This document shows positions 48,527 through 59,150 of a stretch of DNA of 64,000 bases, in pieces. The position numbers and the translations under genes were made by a program. This DNA comes from Ptychodera flava (lineage: Eukaryota > Hemichordata > Enteropneusta > Ptychoderidae), in the NCBI RefSeq assembly GCF_041260155.1, contig NW_027248277.1:4252501-4316500 (forward strand), read 5' to 3'. Within the stretch, counting starts at the first letter, position 1. Each line of letters opens with the position of its first letter. The notes beneath the pieces were generated by a model that was not told the origin of the DNA, searched no databases, and worked only from the letters and a program-made list of their open reading frames with translations.

Positions 48527-50245
48527 GGGACGGACCATTAGATCTTGGGAGGGGGTAGTCAAAAACAGAAAAAAAAATTCAGAGCAGAAAGTTAGGGAAA
48601 AAAAAATCTTCAAACTAGTTTGCAAAATAAAAAAAAAATAAATAAGAAGACAAATGCGTAAAAAAAAATCTGCAAAAGTCTTTAAAATCTTGAATTTTTT
48701 CGATTTTACCGACAGGAAGCAACTTTCTGTATTTTTAGTACATCCTCCAGGCACATTTTTAATTTTAATTTATACATTTAGAGTGGCTGTATCCCTTATA
48801 CTGGAAGATGTGATTATCTTATCTTTTCAGGACTTTTGTATTCTGATCACTTGAAAATTATAAAATTATAGAGCCTGTTTTCTACCTGTTTCCTGCGTAC
48901 AAACCAAGCAGGTACACTAGGCAAAACATTGAAACTATGGTATGGTTGTCAAGACAGAAAGTTATATTTGCCTTTTAAGATCAAGGTAAACAGATGCAGG
49001 CCACATCAGATTCATTTTTTTCTCAGCATTTTATTGCAATGATGAATGCAAGAATGGGTGAACAAGAAGAAACACATCAATAATGATAAAACAACATATC
49101 AAGTCATTTTGTATTATTTTGCTTTTAAAAAGGCATTTTCAATTCTTTTTCTCAAAAAACAGCCTCAAAAAACAAGAGCAACACATTTCTTAACATTCAA
49201 CAATACACTACGTAGAATGCCATCTATCCAACAAATCCCAACACAAAAACACATAAAAGGGTTGAACTTTGAAAGTTTCTCGATAGCAAATACTGAATAA
49301 ATCTGCATGAATAATCGTTTGTGTGTAGCAAATGCTGAATGACAATTATCTGAAGAATTTTTCCACCACAAAAAAGAGCATGATTTTAACAAATCTTAAG
49401 GACTTATGTAGCAAATTTCAAAGAAATGGACAAGCCCTTTCAGAGAATACAGCTTTTTGACCATGAATGGCATAAATTGCCCTAAAAAGACAAATATTGA
49501 AATTTCACCACATCTATACATATCCAATCAATTTGGACATGCTGCTACAGAGAAATAGATGTTTTGATCAAAAAAGGGCAACAATTGCTCTAAAAACACA
49601 AATATGCAAATTTCACTATATTATTTAGCTTATTTTAGCTTCTCAGCTTGTCAAAATCAATTGTAAATCATGAGATATGCATGATGTTTGGTGGTGTGAA
49701 TGTAGGCATTTCACCACACAGAAGAAAGGGAAGCCAGGAAACTAAAATAGTCAATTTTCAAAACTATAGGAAGCTACTGAGGAGCAAGAAGACCATGTTT
49801 CAGAGGAAGATGTGTAAGCTGAAAAAAATGCTCCCCAAGTACCACCAAATAACACCATCTCTATTTTTCAAAAGCTCGTACAGCAGGATTAGGGACACCC
49901 CCTTCCTGACCTCCCCCCGCAAAAATACTCCCCAAGTGCAACCAAATAACACTATTTTAATCTCTATATTTCAAAAGCTCCAACGGCAGGAGGAGGATAT
50001 CCCCCTCCTGACCCCCCCCCCCCCCCGACCGCTTGCGCGGTCGCTTGTGGTGCTTCACACATCTTTGCCCTCTTTATCCTCAGACAGCAACGAACTAAAA
50101 AAAATTATAAATCTGAGAATTTACTCTGAAAAAAATTGCACAGCTTATCTCAATTGGAAAAAAAAATTTTTTAGAACTTTACAATAGTAAAAAAATTTTC
50201 ACAATTTCATTGTGACCCCCCTCCCAAGATCTAATGGTCCATCCC
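48527..50245 (-). mobile_element. Harbinger-like non-autonomous element, second copy (TTA duplication)
   Basis: Reverse-oriented relative of 14,132-15,906. The ends GGGACGGACCATTAGATCTT and, reversed, GGGATGGACCATTAGATCTT are well matched. TTA is duplicated (48,524-48,526 and 50,246-50,248). It lies just upstream of the gene C leader, between the minisatellite and exon 1. It contains the same GC-rich hairpin module near 50,030 and the same ~120-bp monomers. No transposase. Confidence 0.8.
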
Positions 50246-50270
50246 TTAGTTACAGCACAGCGTTATCGGT

Positions 50271-50398
50271 TGTAACACGCCCCCAACGACTGCCGAAAGA
50301 GAAGTGATCCTGAGGGTTAAAGTTCACGCTGTTGGGTCTGTCACCTTGACGGTTTACCAGTCGCTCGAAGTCTTGCAGTCAACATTACGAAGACCACC
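50271..50398 (+). promoter_or_regulatory. Conserved 5' leader of zinc-finger gene C
   Basis: Counterpart of 366-493, nearly identical. The Harbinger-like element ends only ~25 bp upstream, so any promoter further upstream has been displaced in this unit. Confidence 0.4.
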
Positions 50399-50467
50399 AT
50401 GGCAAGTAAAATCCTTGCGAATTCAAATTTGCAAAGGAAGATTATGGTAGACTCACTTTTTTATCAG
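50399..50467 (+). CDS. Zinc-finger gene C, first coding exon
   Basis: 23 codons identical in protein to gene A, start context ACCACCATGG, donor CAG|GTAGGT. With exons at 54,675 and 54,814 it gives the only uninterrupted gene of the trio. Confidence 0.7.
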
Positions 50468-51742
50468 GTAGGTACATGTAGACGTCCAAAGCAGTAAGGG
50501 ATTTACAATTTCTCGCCGGAGTGAGCTGTAGCAGGTGGGCGGGATTCACATGGATATAAAGTGTGGGCCGGGCAGCTGCAGTACAGAAGCTCGAGGTTTT
50601 CCCAAGGACGGCAAAACCAGATCTGGTTTTACCGTTCGACCCAAATACCCAGGCAAAACCTCGAGCTACTGTACTGCAGCTTGGGGCCGGGGTAAACCTC
50701 GAGCTACTGTACTGCAACTGGGGGCAGGGGTGACTCGTTTACAGTGCTTATTATAATACTTCTAGCTAGCTGTCGAGCGGTTAGTTGTTGCATGGTTGTC
50801 GCCTGAGTGACACCACTAAACCAACCCACCCAGGCGCCCAACACCGTCGCAGCTCTGCTCTTTTGGTAGCCCATGGCTCCATGGCCTCCAGTCCGAGGGA
50901 CTTCGGCCGACATTCGGCTGGAGCAGGACGACATGAATGGTAATTGATACCCACAAGACCATGGATTTTTAGAAAAGTTGTTTACATTGTATTAAAGGTT
51001 CACTTTTGGGGCTCGAAAAGGGTTTTACGAATCATGAAAGTCAGTAGATATTGTAACTGACAGGCCTTTCTCTTCCTCGAACTTGAATTTATAACAGACC
51101 ATGGACTTATAGTATAATTTCCAAAATAAATATTTCAACTGTTTGCACAGTGAAAGGACCAAACTCTTTCTTCATCGATGCATATTAGATGAGCCATACG
51201 ACAGATGACTCCAAAATAACCAACCAGCTTTTGTCCAGCCTTGCATCTCCAACTGGTAGATGGAACTTTACTGTGGGTCATACCGGGGGGGGGGGGGTGT
51301 CATATGATTATTATCACAATATCGCCAGTAGCTGGAGAAATAGTGGCATAGGTTTTGAAGTAACAGGTCAGGAACCAAAAACCACATCCTGTGTTGAAAT
51401 GCTTTACAGCTGTCTTCAAAATTGACCATGAGACCATGAAATTGTATTATGCTTTCACTTAAATGGGAACATCTTTTGTTTGTGAGAGGAATTAGTGTTG
51501 ACATATCAACTTTCAGTTGGTAGAGGGAACCCAGACTGAATCTGATCTAGACAAACTGTGCTCCAGTACAACAGTGCTCTGTTATGTTTTAACCAATTTC
51601 ATTCAAAATTATAACCGTTTGCATTTTGGTGTATCAAAAAAATGATAAGAGCAAGAGTAAAATCGATGTGGTCAAGGGTTAAAATCGATGTAGTCAACAA
51701 TTTTTTGAATTATATCTTATGAGGAAAGACTCCATCACATTA
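50468..51742. other. Gene C intron, 5' part
   Basis: Non-coding. It lacks the foldback element of units 1 and 2, but near 50,570-50,710 has partial repeats of ACCTCGAGCTACTGTACTGC, some inverted. It also lacks the AGTCCCC element, so it preserves empty sites for both. Confidence 0.7.
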
Positions 51743-53439
51743 GGGGAGAACCATTTGATTTCTGGGGGGGGGAGGTATGGAGGATTTTGAGAAAAAAAAA
51801 TTTGTCACCAGGTGAGAGAGAAGAAAAAAAAAATTGATCCTGTCATGGCCTGAGAAAAACAAAATTGTCATAACAGACAGAAGAGAAAAAAAAATTGTCA
51901 CAATGCACCAGAAATAAGCAAAATTTGAAACCTTATTCTCATGTATTCTTTGCCGGCGCGCCGCCATAGGCGGCGCAAATGTTTTACCACAAGCAATTCT
52001 TATGTTTATTTCCCAGCCCTTATTATATAAGCATGCACTACATAGGTCTACTTTACACCTCAGTACACTCAATGTTTTCCTTCCATTTTCTGACCCAAGA
52101 AATCATTTTCACGATTTCTGTTGCAATATCTCAATGGCATAGGCACTATCTAAAGGGGACTATTTGCCTTCTGTAAATTGTGAAAATTTAAAACACAAGA
52201 CAGGAGTCAATCAACTAGTGTTAAAGCCAATATATTATTTTCTCAATATAAATTTGTTAGAAAGATGTACCTTGACAAAGAAAAATTGAGGAAAAACAAA
52301 ATATAATGAAATACAATGTGTGAGCCTTGTTTTCTGACCACAAACACCGGATCGCAAACATACCATATTCAGGCTTTTCATTAGAAGCTGGCAGCTGTAG
52401 AAATGACACAAGAAGGTCACAGATTTTCCGTTCCTGTATTTCATTTGTCTTCAGTCTCTGGCAAACAGAACTGTTTTCACAAATTGTATTGTCATTGTTT
52501 GGTTGTTGAATATTGTGACTCAAAAACTGATCATGCAAAAAATGTAAAAAATATCAGTGTTCAATGTCATTTTCAAACAGTTTTACCGAATGCAAAATAA
52601 ACTGAAACTCCTCTCAGATTGCACCATTAAACACATCAATTTCTCAAAATTTCCAATACGAGAGGGGGGACCCCCTCTCGTGTCTCTCCCCTATGGGTAT
52701 TCTAACAGTTTCACTTAGTAAACAAATTAAAAAACCTCTCAGATTGCACCAGACTGCACCATTGCACACATCAATATCTTAAAAATTTCCATGCAAGATA
52801 GGGGAAAGCCCCTGTGACACTTTCCCCCTAAGCCTCTCTCATGTTCTCCCCCTGTACTTTCAAATTCTGCCCGGTCAGATATCCTAGTGAAAACCCTGTC
52901 ATAATATCCATCCAAATTAAACAATATACTATATGATTAGATACTGCGTGATCTTTTATATCTTTATTTTATTGTGACTTTGAATTTCATTTTGATATGT
53001 TCACCTTTTTTGAACCATCATGAGATAGCTGATGATAGTCTAGCAGGGTACATGAGGATTTGAAGAGTCTTTACTGTTGCTGTATTTTGTAAATTTTACA
53101 ATTACATGTATTGGTATTTAACTTTTCTAAGTGGGGGATCGGTCAAAATTTCAGAGTTAGAGAGGAAGGTTACTCAAATTCATCATGGTTGGTGAAGGGG
53201 GGAGGGTCACTCGAAATTTCGGAGTTTCAGGCCGTCAATAATGACGGCTCCCTTATATACAACGCATTACAAACTTTATGACCGATAAAAAAAAATTTGC
53301 ACTGCTACTCTATTTGGAAAAAAAAATTGATGCAGGTCTGACAGTAGAAAAAAAAAATTGCTGTCACTCTGACAGGAAAAAAAAATTTGCTCCCATACCC
53401 TCTTCCTCCATACCCCCCCCAGAAATCAAATGGTCTCCC
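51743..53439. mobile_element. 1.7-kb element with GGGGAGAACCATT ends
   Basis: The left end GGGGAGAACCATTTGATTTC and the reversed right end GGGAGACCATTTGATTTC are followed by long G runs. Target duplication ATTA or TTA (51,739-51,742 and 53,440-53,443). Units 1 and 2 have the empty site CACATTACATTG. The end pattern G-rich, ACCATT.GAT, then poly-G parallels the Harbinger-like copies at 14,132 and 48,527, so a shared superfamily is likely. Interior has several AAAAAAATT(T/G) blocks. No transposase. Confidence 0.75.
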
Positions 53440-53932
53440 ATTACATTGTCAGGTGCAATTATCAGCTAGGTGGTAATATAAGTCAAGCATATAGGAACCA
53501 ACTCTGCAAAAGTTGGAACATTGTCTGGCAGAAAGTCAGACAAAGTCAAAACAACACCACCCAATGATCCACACACACCCAGACTGGTGTCTGACCTCCT
53601 GGTGGACAATGTTTCAACTCTTGCAGACGGGAGTTGATTCCTCTATCACAGCCCAGCTGATAATTGCATGTGATAAACTCTTTCCTCATAAAATGTCATT
53701 AAGAAACAGTTGACCACATCGACATTACTGTTGTACCACATTTATAACTGTTGTTTTTATCAATTTTTCAATGTACTATAATGCAAATATAGTACAGGGA
53801 AGAGCTATAAAAGTCATTTTGGTTGTATGATATCATCAGTTGTTTTGTAAATTTGGACCCTCATGTATGTTGTAAATTCCAAATGATGTATACACACATG
53901 CCTGAACTGATTTCTTTCGAACCCAGCATTAA

Positions 53933-54017
53933 CCCTTTCACCCCCAGTTCCCCATATACAGGTCCAACTTTACCATAAAAAACAATGGATTTGGGACAAA
54001 CCACGGTGGTGAAAGGG
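53933..54017. mobile_element. 85-bp MITE with TTAA target
   Basis: The ends CCCTTTCACC and GGTGAAAGGG are bounded by TTAA on both sides. Units 1 and 2 have a single TTAA (CAGCGTTAAGACAG). The ends resemble those of the 256-bp TTAA element (CCCTTTTCC), so the two may share a transposase source. Confidence 0.85.
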
Positions 54018-54674
54018 TTAAGACAGCATATGATAGCAACATATGATATGCACATCAATTGTTATTAAAGTAACTGATCCAATGCATTTAATTGACAGTC
54101 ATTAAATACAAAATCCTGTATGCTGTTACCCTGGCTCAGCGTGAATGAAGTTTACTCACATGATTGAAATGTGAACTAAAAGCTTACCATGTCAATAAAC
54201 AGATCAGGAAAGAGACAACACATCAGTTTCTTTGGTACACACAGAATAAGTTCTTTAAAACCTTTTGAATGCAAATGTCAAGTTTTGTTGACTATATGAA
54301 ATATAACACAGGTAATTTTCTTCTCAAATAGTATACTAACAATTTTAAAAATATTTTTCCAAAATTTTCTCCCAAAACAATATTCACTGATGGGTAATGT
54401 CAATTTAGTCAGAAAAAATAAAAATTAGGGAAACTTTTATTCTAGAATTTTAGTGGGAAAACAATATAGCACACTCGCAAAATGAATTACCCATAATTCA
54501 GTTTGATTTGCACACATGACTTTAGAATTTTTATAACATTTTAAGTTCTGCCTGAAAGCAATAATATGAAATACTTGGATACTTGGTTAATTATATCTAT
54601 TAAAAGTATGTTTAGATATTTCAGTATAAATTTCAAAGAAACCATTAAATAACCGTAAAAGTCACATTCTGCAG

Positions 54675-54749
54675 GTACTACAAATGCCATACTTTTGGGA
54701 AGCATGTTATTACAAACTGAAGGGGTCGTTCTCTGTGAAAAGTCAGCAC
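54675..54749 (+). CDS. Zinc-finger gene C, probable short second exon
   Basis: 25 codons, protein identical to gene A, with one silent change (CAT to CAC) at the last codon, directly before the donor GTAAAT. Acceptor TTCTGCAG. Phase 0 at both ends. An alternative donor GTGAAA lies 15 nt earlier. Confidence 0.4.
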
Positions 54750-54813
54750 GTAAATTTGTTATTTCAATCAGACACAGATTCATATTAAAGTTTGTTGTTC
54801 TTACTCTTTCCAG

Positions 54814-56718
54814 GGTGAAGAATTAATGGAAAAGCTTGGATGTCAGGTGTTTATCCTTGTCTCAGAAGATGGAATCTGTTCCAGTTTTATGGGAAGTGAA
54901 GTCTTCCTGAAAGATGTCTGTTCCTCTGGATTGAGAGTAAAACCATACGATGTTCTCAGAATGAGGAAAATTATTCAGACACAACCAAACTTTTGGATTG
55001 CAGAAGACAATGGATGTAGTCAACAAATATTGTACAGAAGTAAACAACAAGAAACAGACAGCCATATTCAAAATAACCAATCTGTAAAATGTGAGATGGT
55101 AGAGACATCCCATTGCTTGTATGATACAATCTCCATGACAACTGTTAATGAGAGAGTTGAAATGGATGGTTACTTGGCAACCAATGACATGAACAGTGAC
55201 TTGATAAATGATAGAAAAGGAGTCAACGATGATTATACAAAAGAAAAGCTGGTCTCTGAATCAGATGTTGCAACTTTGGATGAAGAGGAAAAGACAACTG
55301 GTGTTTCCATGGAAACTGATGCAAATAGGGAGAATTCTGACACAGAAACAATATCAGATGTGAATGATGAAACAATAAGTACTGTAAGTGGGCATAGCAG
55401 TGATATTGCTGCATCACCATGCAACCAAAGTGATGATGACCTAAACTGTGGGAATCCCTTAGACTATGGGGATGGAAAGGTGTCTGAAAAAGTTGACATA
55501 AAGACAAAGGAAGTAAACTTAAAAACAAAAGAGGGTGATGTTGATAAGCAAGACATGCCAAAGAAGAGCGATATGACGAGAAAGCAGAGAAAATTGACAA
55601 CTAGAGAGTCGAAGAAGACTAGAAAAGAGAAAAAAGGTGATAGCAAAGAAAAAAGGAAGAAAAGCACTAGGGTGGTTTCTGGAAGAAGACATTATATCCG
55701 TCGGAAGATCAGTTCCGAAAAGGATGTTGAACATCACAGAGAAATGGTAAAGAAGATCTTCACAGAATCAAATGATAGTGCTGTATATTTATGTGAAAGA
55801 TGTGGATTGTCATTTAAGAGTTCCAGCAATTTAGAAGTTCATCAACAGAGAGCAGATTGCTCTGAAAGGAAATGTCGATTTTGTGGAAAGAAGTTTCCGC
55901 ACAGAGAGTGGCAAGAACATTTGCTTAATCATCATGTGACAGAATTAATTGTATATGAGTGCCATGTTTGTGAAAAACAGTACTGGCAACGTGGAACTTT
56001 TAACAATCATGTGAAAGTGCATCAAGTCAACGGAAACCCTTTCACTTGTAACGAGTGTGGAGCCACATTTTCATCAACGAAGTCATTGCGCAGTCATAAA
56101 GTGATACATAATGGTAGAGAACTCCACTGCGATTTCTGTGAATATAAGACTTATTATAAATATCAACTTAACATTCACATGAAACGACATAGCGACAGTG
56201 AAGCATTTGACTGTAAATTCTGTGGTAAGCATTTGGTCAGTTCAGGTAGTCTGAGCACCCACATACAACGATTTCACATTCAGTCTAAACATGAGTGCAC
56301 AGATTGCAAGAAGGAGTTTTCTTTTCTTCATGAGTTGAACCATCACATAGCACGACATCATCAGGACAACATCAATCGTTTCATCTGTGAAAAGTGCGGT
56401 AAAGGTTTTCACACTAAAATTCTACTGAACGGACACTTGAGACAAAGACACAGTGAAAGCCCTGTACAGTGTGAGGTCTGCGGGAAACAGTTTAATCACC
56501 GCTCAAAGCTTTGGGCGCACTCACAAATTCATAACAAAACCATATATCAATCACACCAGTGTGAACTTTGCCCCAGAAAGTTCATGAGTAGGTCAAAGGT
56601 CAAAGTGCACATGATATCAGCCCACTCTGATGAAAGACCTCATCAGTGTCAGCTGTGTGGGTATTCCTGTAAACTTAAAGGTAACTTGACAAAACACATG
56701 AAAGTACACAGCAGATAG
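54814..56718 (+). CDS. Zinc-finger gene C, last exon: 11-finger protein, intact
   Basis: The exon opens GGTGAAGAA after a pyrimidine-rich acceptor (CTCTTTCCAG), and 630 codons are open from the first internal ATG at 54,826. Order: GEELMEKLGCQVFILV at the start; an acidic, Ser/Thr-rich stretch to about residue 240; a Lys/Arg-rich stretch 246-294 that should serve nuclear import; finger 1 at 321-345 (C2HC); fingers 2-11 at 349-628 (C2H2). Only the link between fingers 10 and 11 (SDERPHQC) resembles the standard TGEKP linker, while others are longer and irregular, so not all fingers need bind DNA side by side. Expected role: sequence-specific DNA binding in the nucleus, a family inference. No KRAB, BTB or SCAN domain is seen. 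The gene's own target is unknown. It is clearly more diverged from A and B than those are from each other. Confidence 0.9.
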   Translation, partial: GEELMEKLGCQVFILVSEDGICSSFMGSEVFLKDVCSSGLRVKPYDVLRMRKIIQTQPNFWIAEDNGCSQQILYRSKQQETDSHIQNNQSVKCEMVETSHCLYDTISMTTVNERVEMDGYLATNDMNSDLINDRKGVNDDYTKEKLVSESDVATLDEEEKTTGVSMETDANRENSDTETISDVNDETISTVSGHSSDIAASPCNQSDDDLNCGNPLDYGDGKVSEKVDIKTKEVNLKTKEGDVDKQDMPKKSDMTRKQRKLTTRESKKTRKEKKGDSKEKRKKSTRVVSGRRHYIRRKISSEKDVEHHREMVKKIFTESNDSAVYLCERCGLSFKSSSNLEVHQQRADCSERKCRFCGKKFPHREWQEHLLNHHVTELIVYECHVCEKQYWQRGTFNNHVKVHQVNGNPFTCNECGATFSSTKSLRSHKVIHNGRELHCDFCEYKTYYKYQLNIHMKRHSDSEAFDCKFCGKHLVSSGSLSTHIQRFHIQSKHECTDCKKEFSFLHELNHHIARHHQDNINRFICEKCGKGFHTKILLNGHLRQRHSESPVQCEVCGKQFNHRSKLWAHSQIHNKTIYQSHQCELCPRKFMSRSKVKVHMISAHSDERPHQCQLCGYSCKLKGNLTKHMKVHSR

Positions 56719-56732
56719 AGGGTCATGTCTGG

Positions 56733-56835
56733 GAGTGTAGTGAAAATTTTATGAGCAAGTGAGAGGTCAAAGTTCACATCAGGTCAACCCATCTGACGAA
56801 AGACCTATCATAGTGAGTTGTGTAGGTATAATTGA
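56733..56835 (+). pseudogene. Fossil finger pair behind the stop of gene C
   Basis: GAGTGTAGTGAAAATTTTATG and onward gives ECSENFMSK, a stop, then EVKVHIRSTH, matching finger 10. The following CTGACGAAAGACCT and GAGTTGTGTAGGTAT match the DNA of the 10-11 linker and finger 11 (CTGATGAAAGACCT, CAGCTGTGTGGGTAT). So a decayed copy of fingers 10-11 follows the present end. Confidence 0.7.
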
Positions 56836-57030
56836 GAATGGAACATTCCACTGAACTGTATGTAAAATTTGATGGATTTCTGTGATGTCATTGGTGTTGT
56901 AAAGCATTTTTGGTTCAACATTTTACATGTACGATCATCTTATAATTAAATGAGTTCGATTAATTAAAAGTGTGATTATAAATTATCTTTAGTCTTTTTG
57001 TAGAAGAAAGTAATGTAGGCACAGGTCATT
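56836..57030. other. 3' flank of gene C
   Basis: Non-coding and unlike the flanks of genes A and B, so the duplicated unit ends here or has diverged. ATTAAA near 56,945 is a possible polyadenylation signal. Confidence 0.4.
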
Positions 57031-57033
57031 TTT

Positions 57034-57976
57034 AGCTCACATTTGGTACAAGTATACGGTATATACCAAAGAGAGCTTATATGGTAGGTCAGTTGCGTCT
57101 GTATGTTAGTAATTGTGCTGTATGTCCGTCCACATCCTAAACTGCAACACCTACCATCCTGGTATTTGGTGTACAGGTGCGCCCAGGGATGGAGATGTGA
57201 ATTTGTTCAAATGAACATGTCAGTGTCAACAATATGCAAATGAGGTAATAAATGGGAAAATCCTGAAAATTGCTAAAACTCTGTAACCACAGGCCAGATT
57301 TAGTCGAAACTTGGTATGCAGGTTCTTTACGGTTACTTTTGTTACATTTGTTCAAATATTGTTGTAAAATTTTGGAAGTTGTATTTTTCGGGCAATTTTC
57401 CCGTTTTTGGTCAAAAAATCTTCTCTAAAAGCGCTCATCCCATTGCCTTGAAACTTTGGTATGTATGATCCTAGAATGGACCTCTGTCAGGTTTCTTTAA
57501 ATTGTGGTGAAATTTTCATATTTGTATTTTTGGGGCAATTTTCCCAATTTTTGGTCAAAAAATAATTTTCTCCAAAAGTATTTTTTGGATTGCTTTGAAA
57601 CTTGATACTCTTCATTCTAGGGTTGTCTTCTGTTGGATGTGTAAAAATTGTGGTGAAATTTTTGTATTTGTCTTTTTGAGGCCATTTTTGGCATTTTTGG
57701 TCAAAAATCATTTTTCTCAAAATTAACTATTCTGATTCCATTGAAACTTGGTATGCATGTACCTAGAGTCACACTTAGTAGAGAGTAGAGTGTGTTCAAA
57801 TTATGGTGAAATTTTCATATTTGTATTTTTGGCGCAATTTTCCCCCTTATGTCAAAAAATCATTTTCTCTCTGAAATCGCTTGTCAAATTGCCTTGAAAC
57901 TTGGTATGCATGTTCACTGGGGTAAACTTCGTAGAGTATACTCACTCTGGCCTGCCACATCAAAGCAAATGTGAGC
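57034..57976. mobile_element. AGCTCACATTTG element with ~125-bp internal tandem units
   Basis: It opens AGCTCACATTTG and closes CAAATGTGAGC, 11-12-bp inverted ends. Inside, four or five units of ~125 bp share GTGGTGAAATTTTCATATTTG, TTTTTGGGGCAATTTTCCC, GGTCAAAAAATC and CCTTGAAACTTGGTATGCA. Shorter relatives lie at 26,328 and 39,297. Confidence 0.8.
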
Positions 57977-58695
57977 CCAGTGTCATTGACATTATTTTTA
58001 GAAAAACTCATCTACTTCTACTGTTAAAATCTCACGTCTTTCACATTTTCTTTTCAATTTTTTTTTACCTTTCTTGAAAGTCTGTGTATCATATAAGTAG
58101 AGTGGAGGATAGATATTGAAGGGCGGCAAATGTACCCTTTAGGGTGCTGTATTTTTTTTCCCACTTTAGTGCAACATTTTGCAAATTTTTAAGAATTTTT
58201 CATAATTTCTTTGATGATTTTATTGGACATTTCATTTTTTATCAAAATTGTAGCAAAAATCTGAAAAAAATTACTTTGATGTATTTTATAAAGGCAACAA
58301 GAATTGACTTTGGCACTCAAAGTGTTAATCAGAAACTAGCATAGAAAACTCCCTGAAGAGGCCACGGGCTCACTCACTTTCAATTTGTCAAAGTTTGCAT
58401 AAATATGTCAGCAGAGTTTCTTTTTTATATTGAATACTTAAAATGTCCAGGCCCTGTTTGACTTTTGGATACACAGACATACTGAAAACAGATTGGCGTA
58501 TGGACTTACTGTTGCCATCTTTAATAATAGAACCACTGTTACAACTCTGTCTGTTTGTATGATAATCACAAAAACTCTCAGTCTGTCTGTTTGTATGAGA
58601 ATGATGGAATTTTCTACTGAAATCTACTGAATTAGTATCTAGCCTGGGTTGATTGATAGCCTGCTGGTTGACAGAATTGTCTTTGAGGCTGTCTT
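57977..58695. other. AT-rich stretch without gene
   Basis: Two copies of CTCAGTCTGTCTGTTTGTAT-like text near 58,545-58,600 form a short duplication. Nothing else is recognised. Confidence 0.4.
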
Positions 58696-58977
58696 CCCTT
58701 ACCGAAATTTAGGCCTCCCGCAAACTGTTACTGCAAATTTGCCGCAAGCTTTGCAGTAAATTTGCAGCAAACTATTGCGGCAAATATGCGGGTGGTTCAT
58801 TTTTCAGATGCAAATTAGGTTTCTTGTGAACTTGCTGCAAATATGCAGCAAACTCCCTGCCGCAACGTTGCTGCAAACTCTTTGCAGCAAATTTGCGGCA
58901 CAATCCTTGCAGCAAACTTGCGGCAAATTAATTGAATGTTACTGAAAATTTGCCGCAAACTCCATACAGCAAATTAT

Positions 58978-59150
58978 TTTATTTGCGCTGACCATTGTTT
59001 CTCGTGAAACTGGTATTTTAGAGTTTAGTTGGATAAAACACATCTTGTGCTGTCCACAGTCCGCCAATATATAAATATTATTTATCCAACTAAACTCTGA
59101 AATACCAGTTTCACAAGAAACAATGGTCAGCGCAAATAAAGTTACTATAA
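58978..59150. repeat. Hairpin with ~60-nt arms
   Basis: ATTTGCGCTGACCATTGTTT at the left is mirrored at the right by AAACAATGGTCAGCGCAAAT. The loop is ~50 nt. It could be a foldback MITE nested in the 2.6-kb element. Confidence 0.8.
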
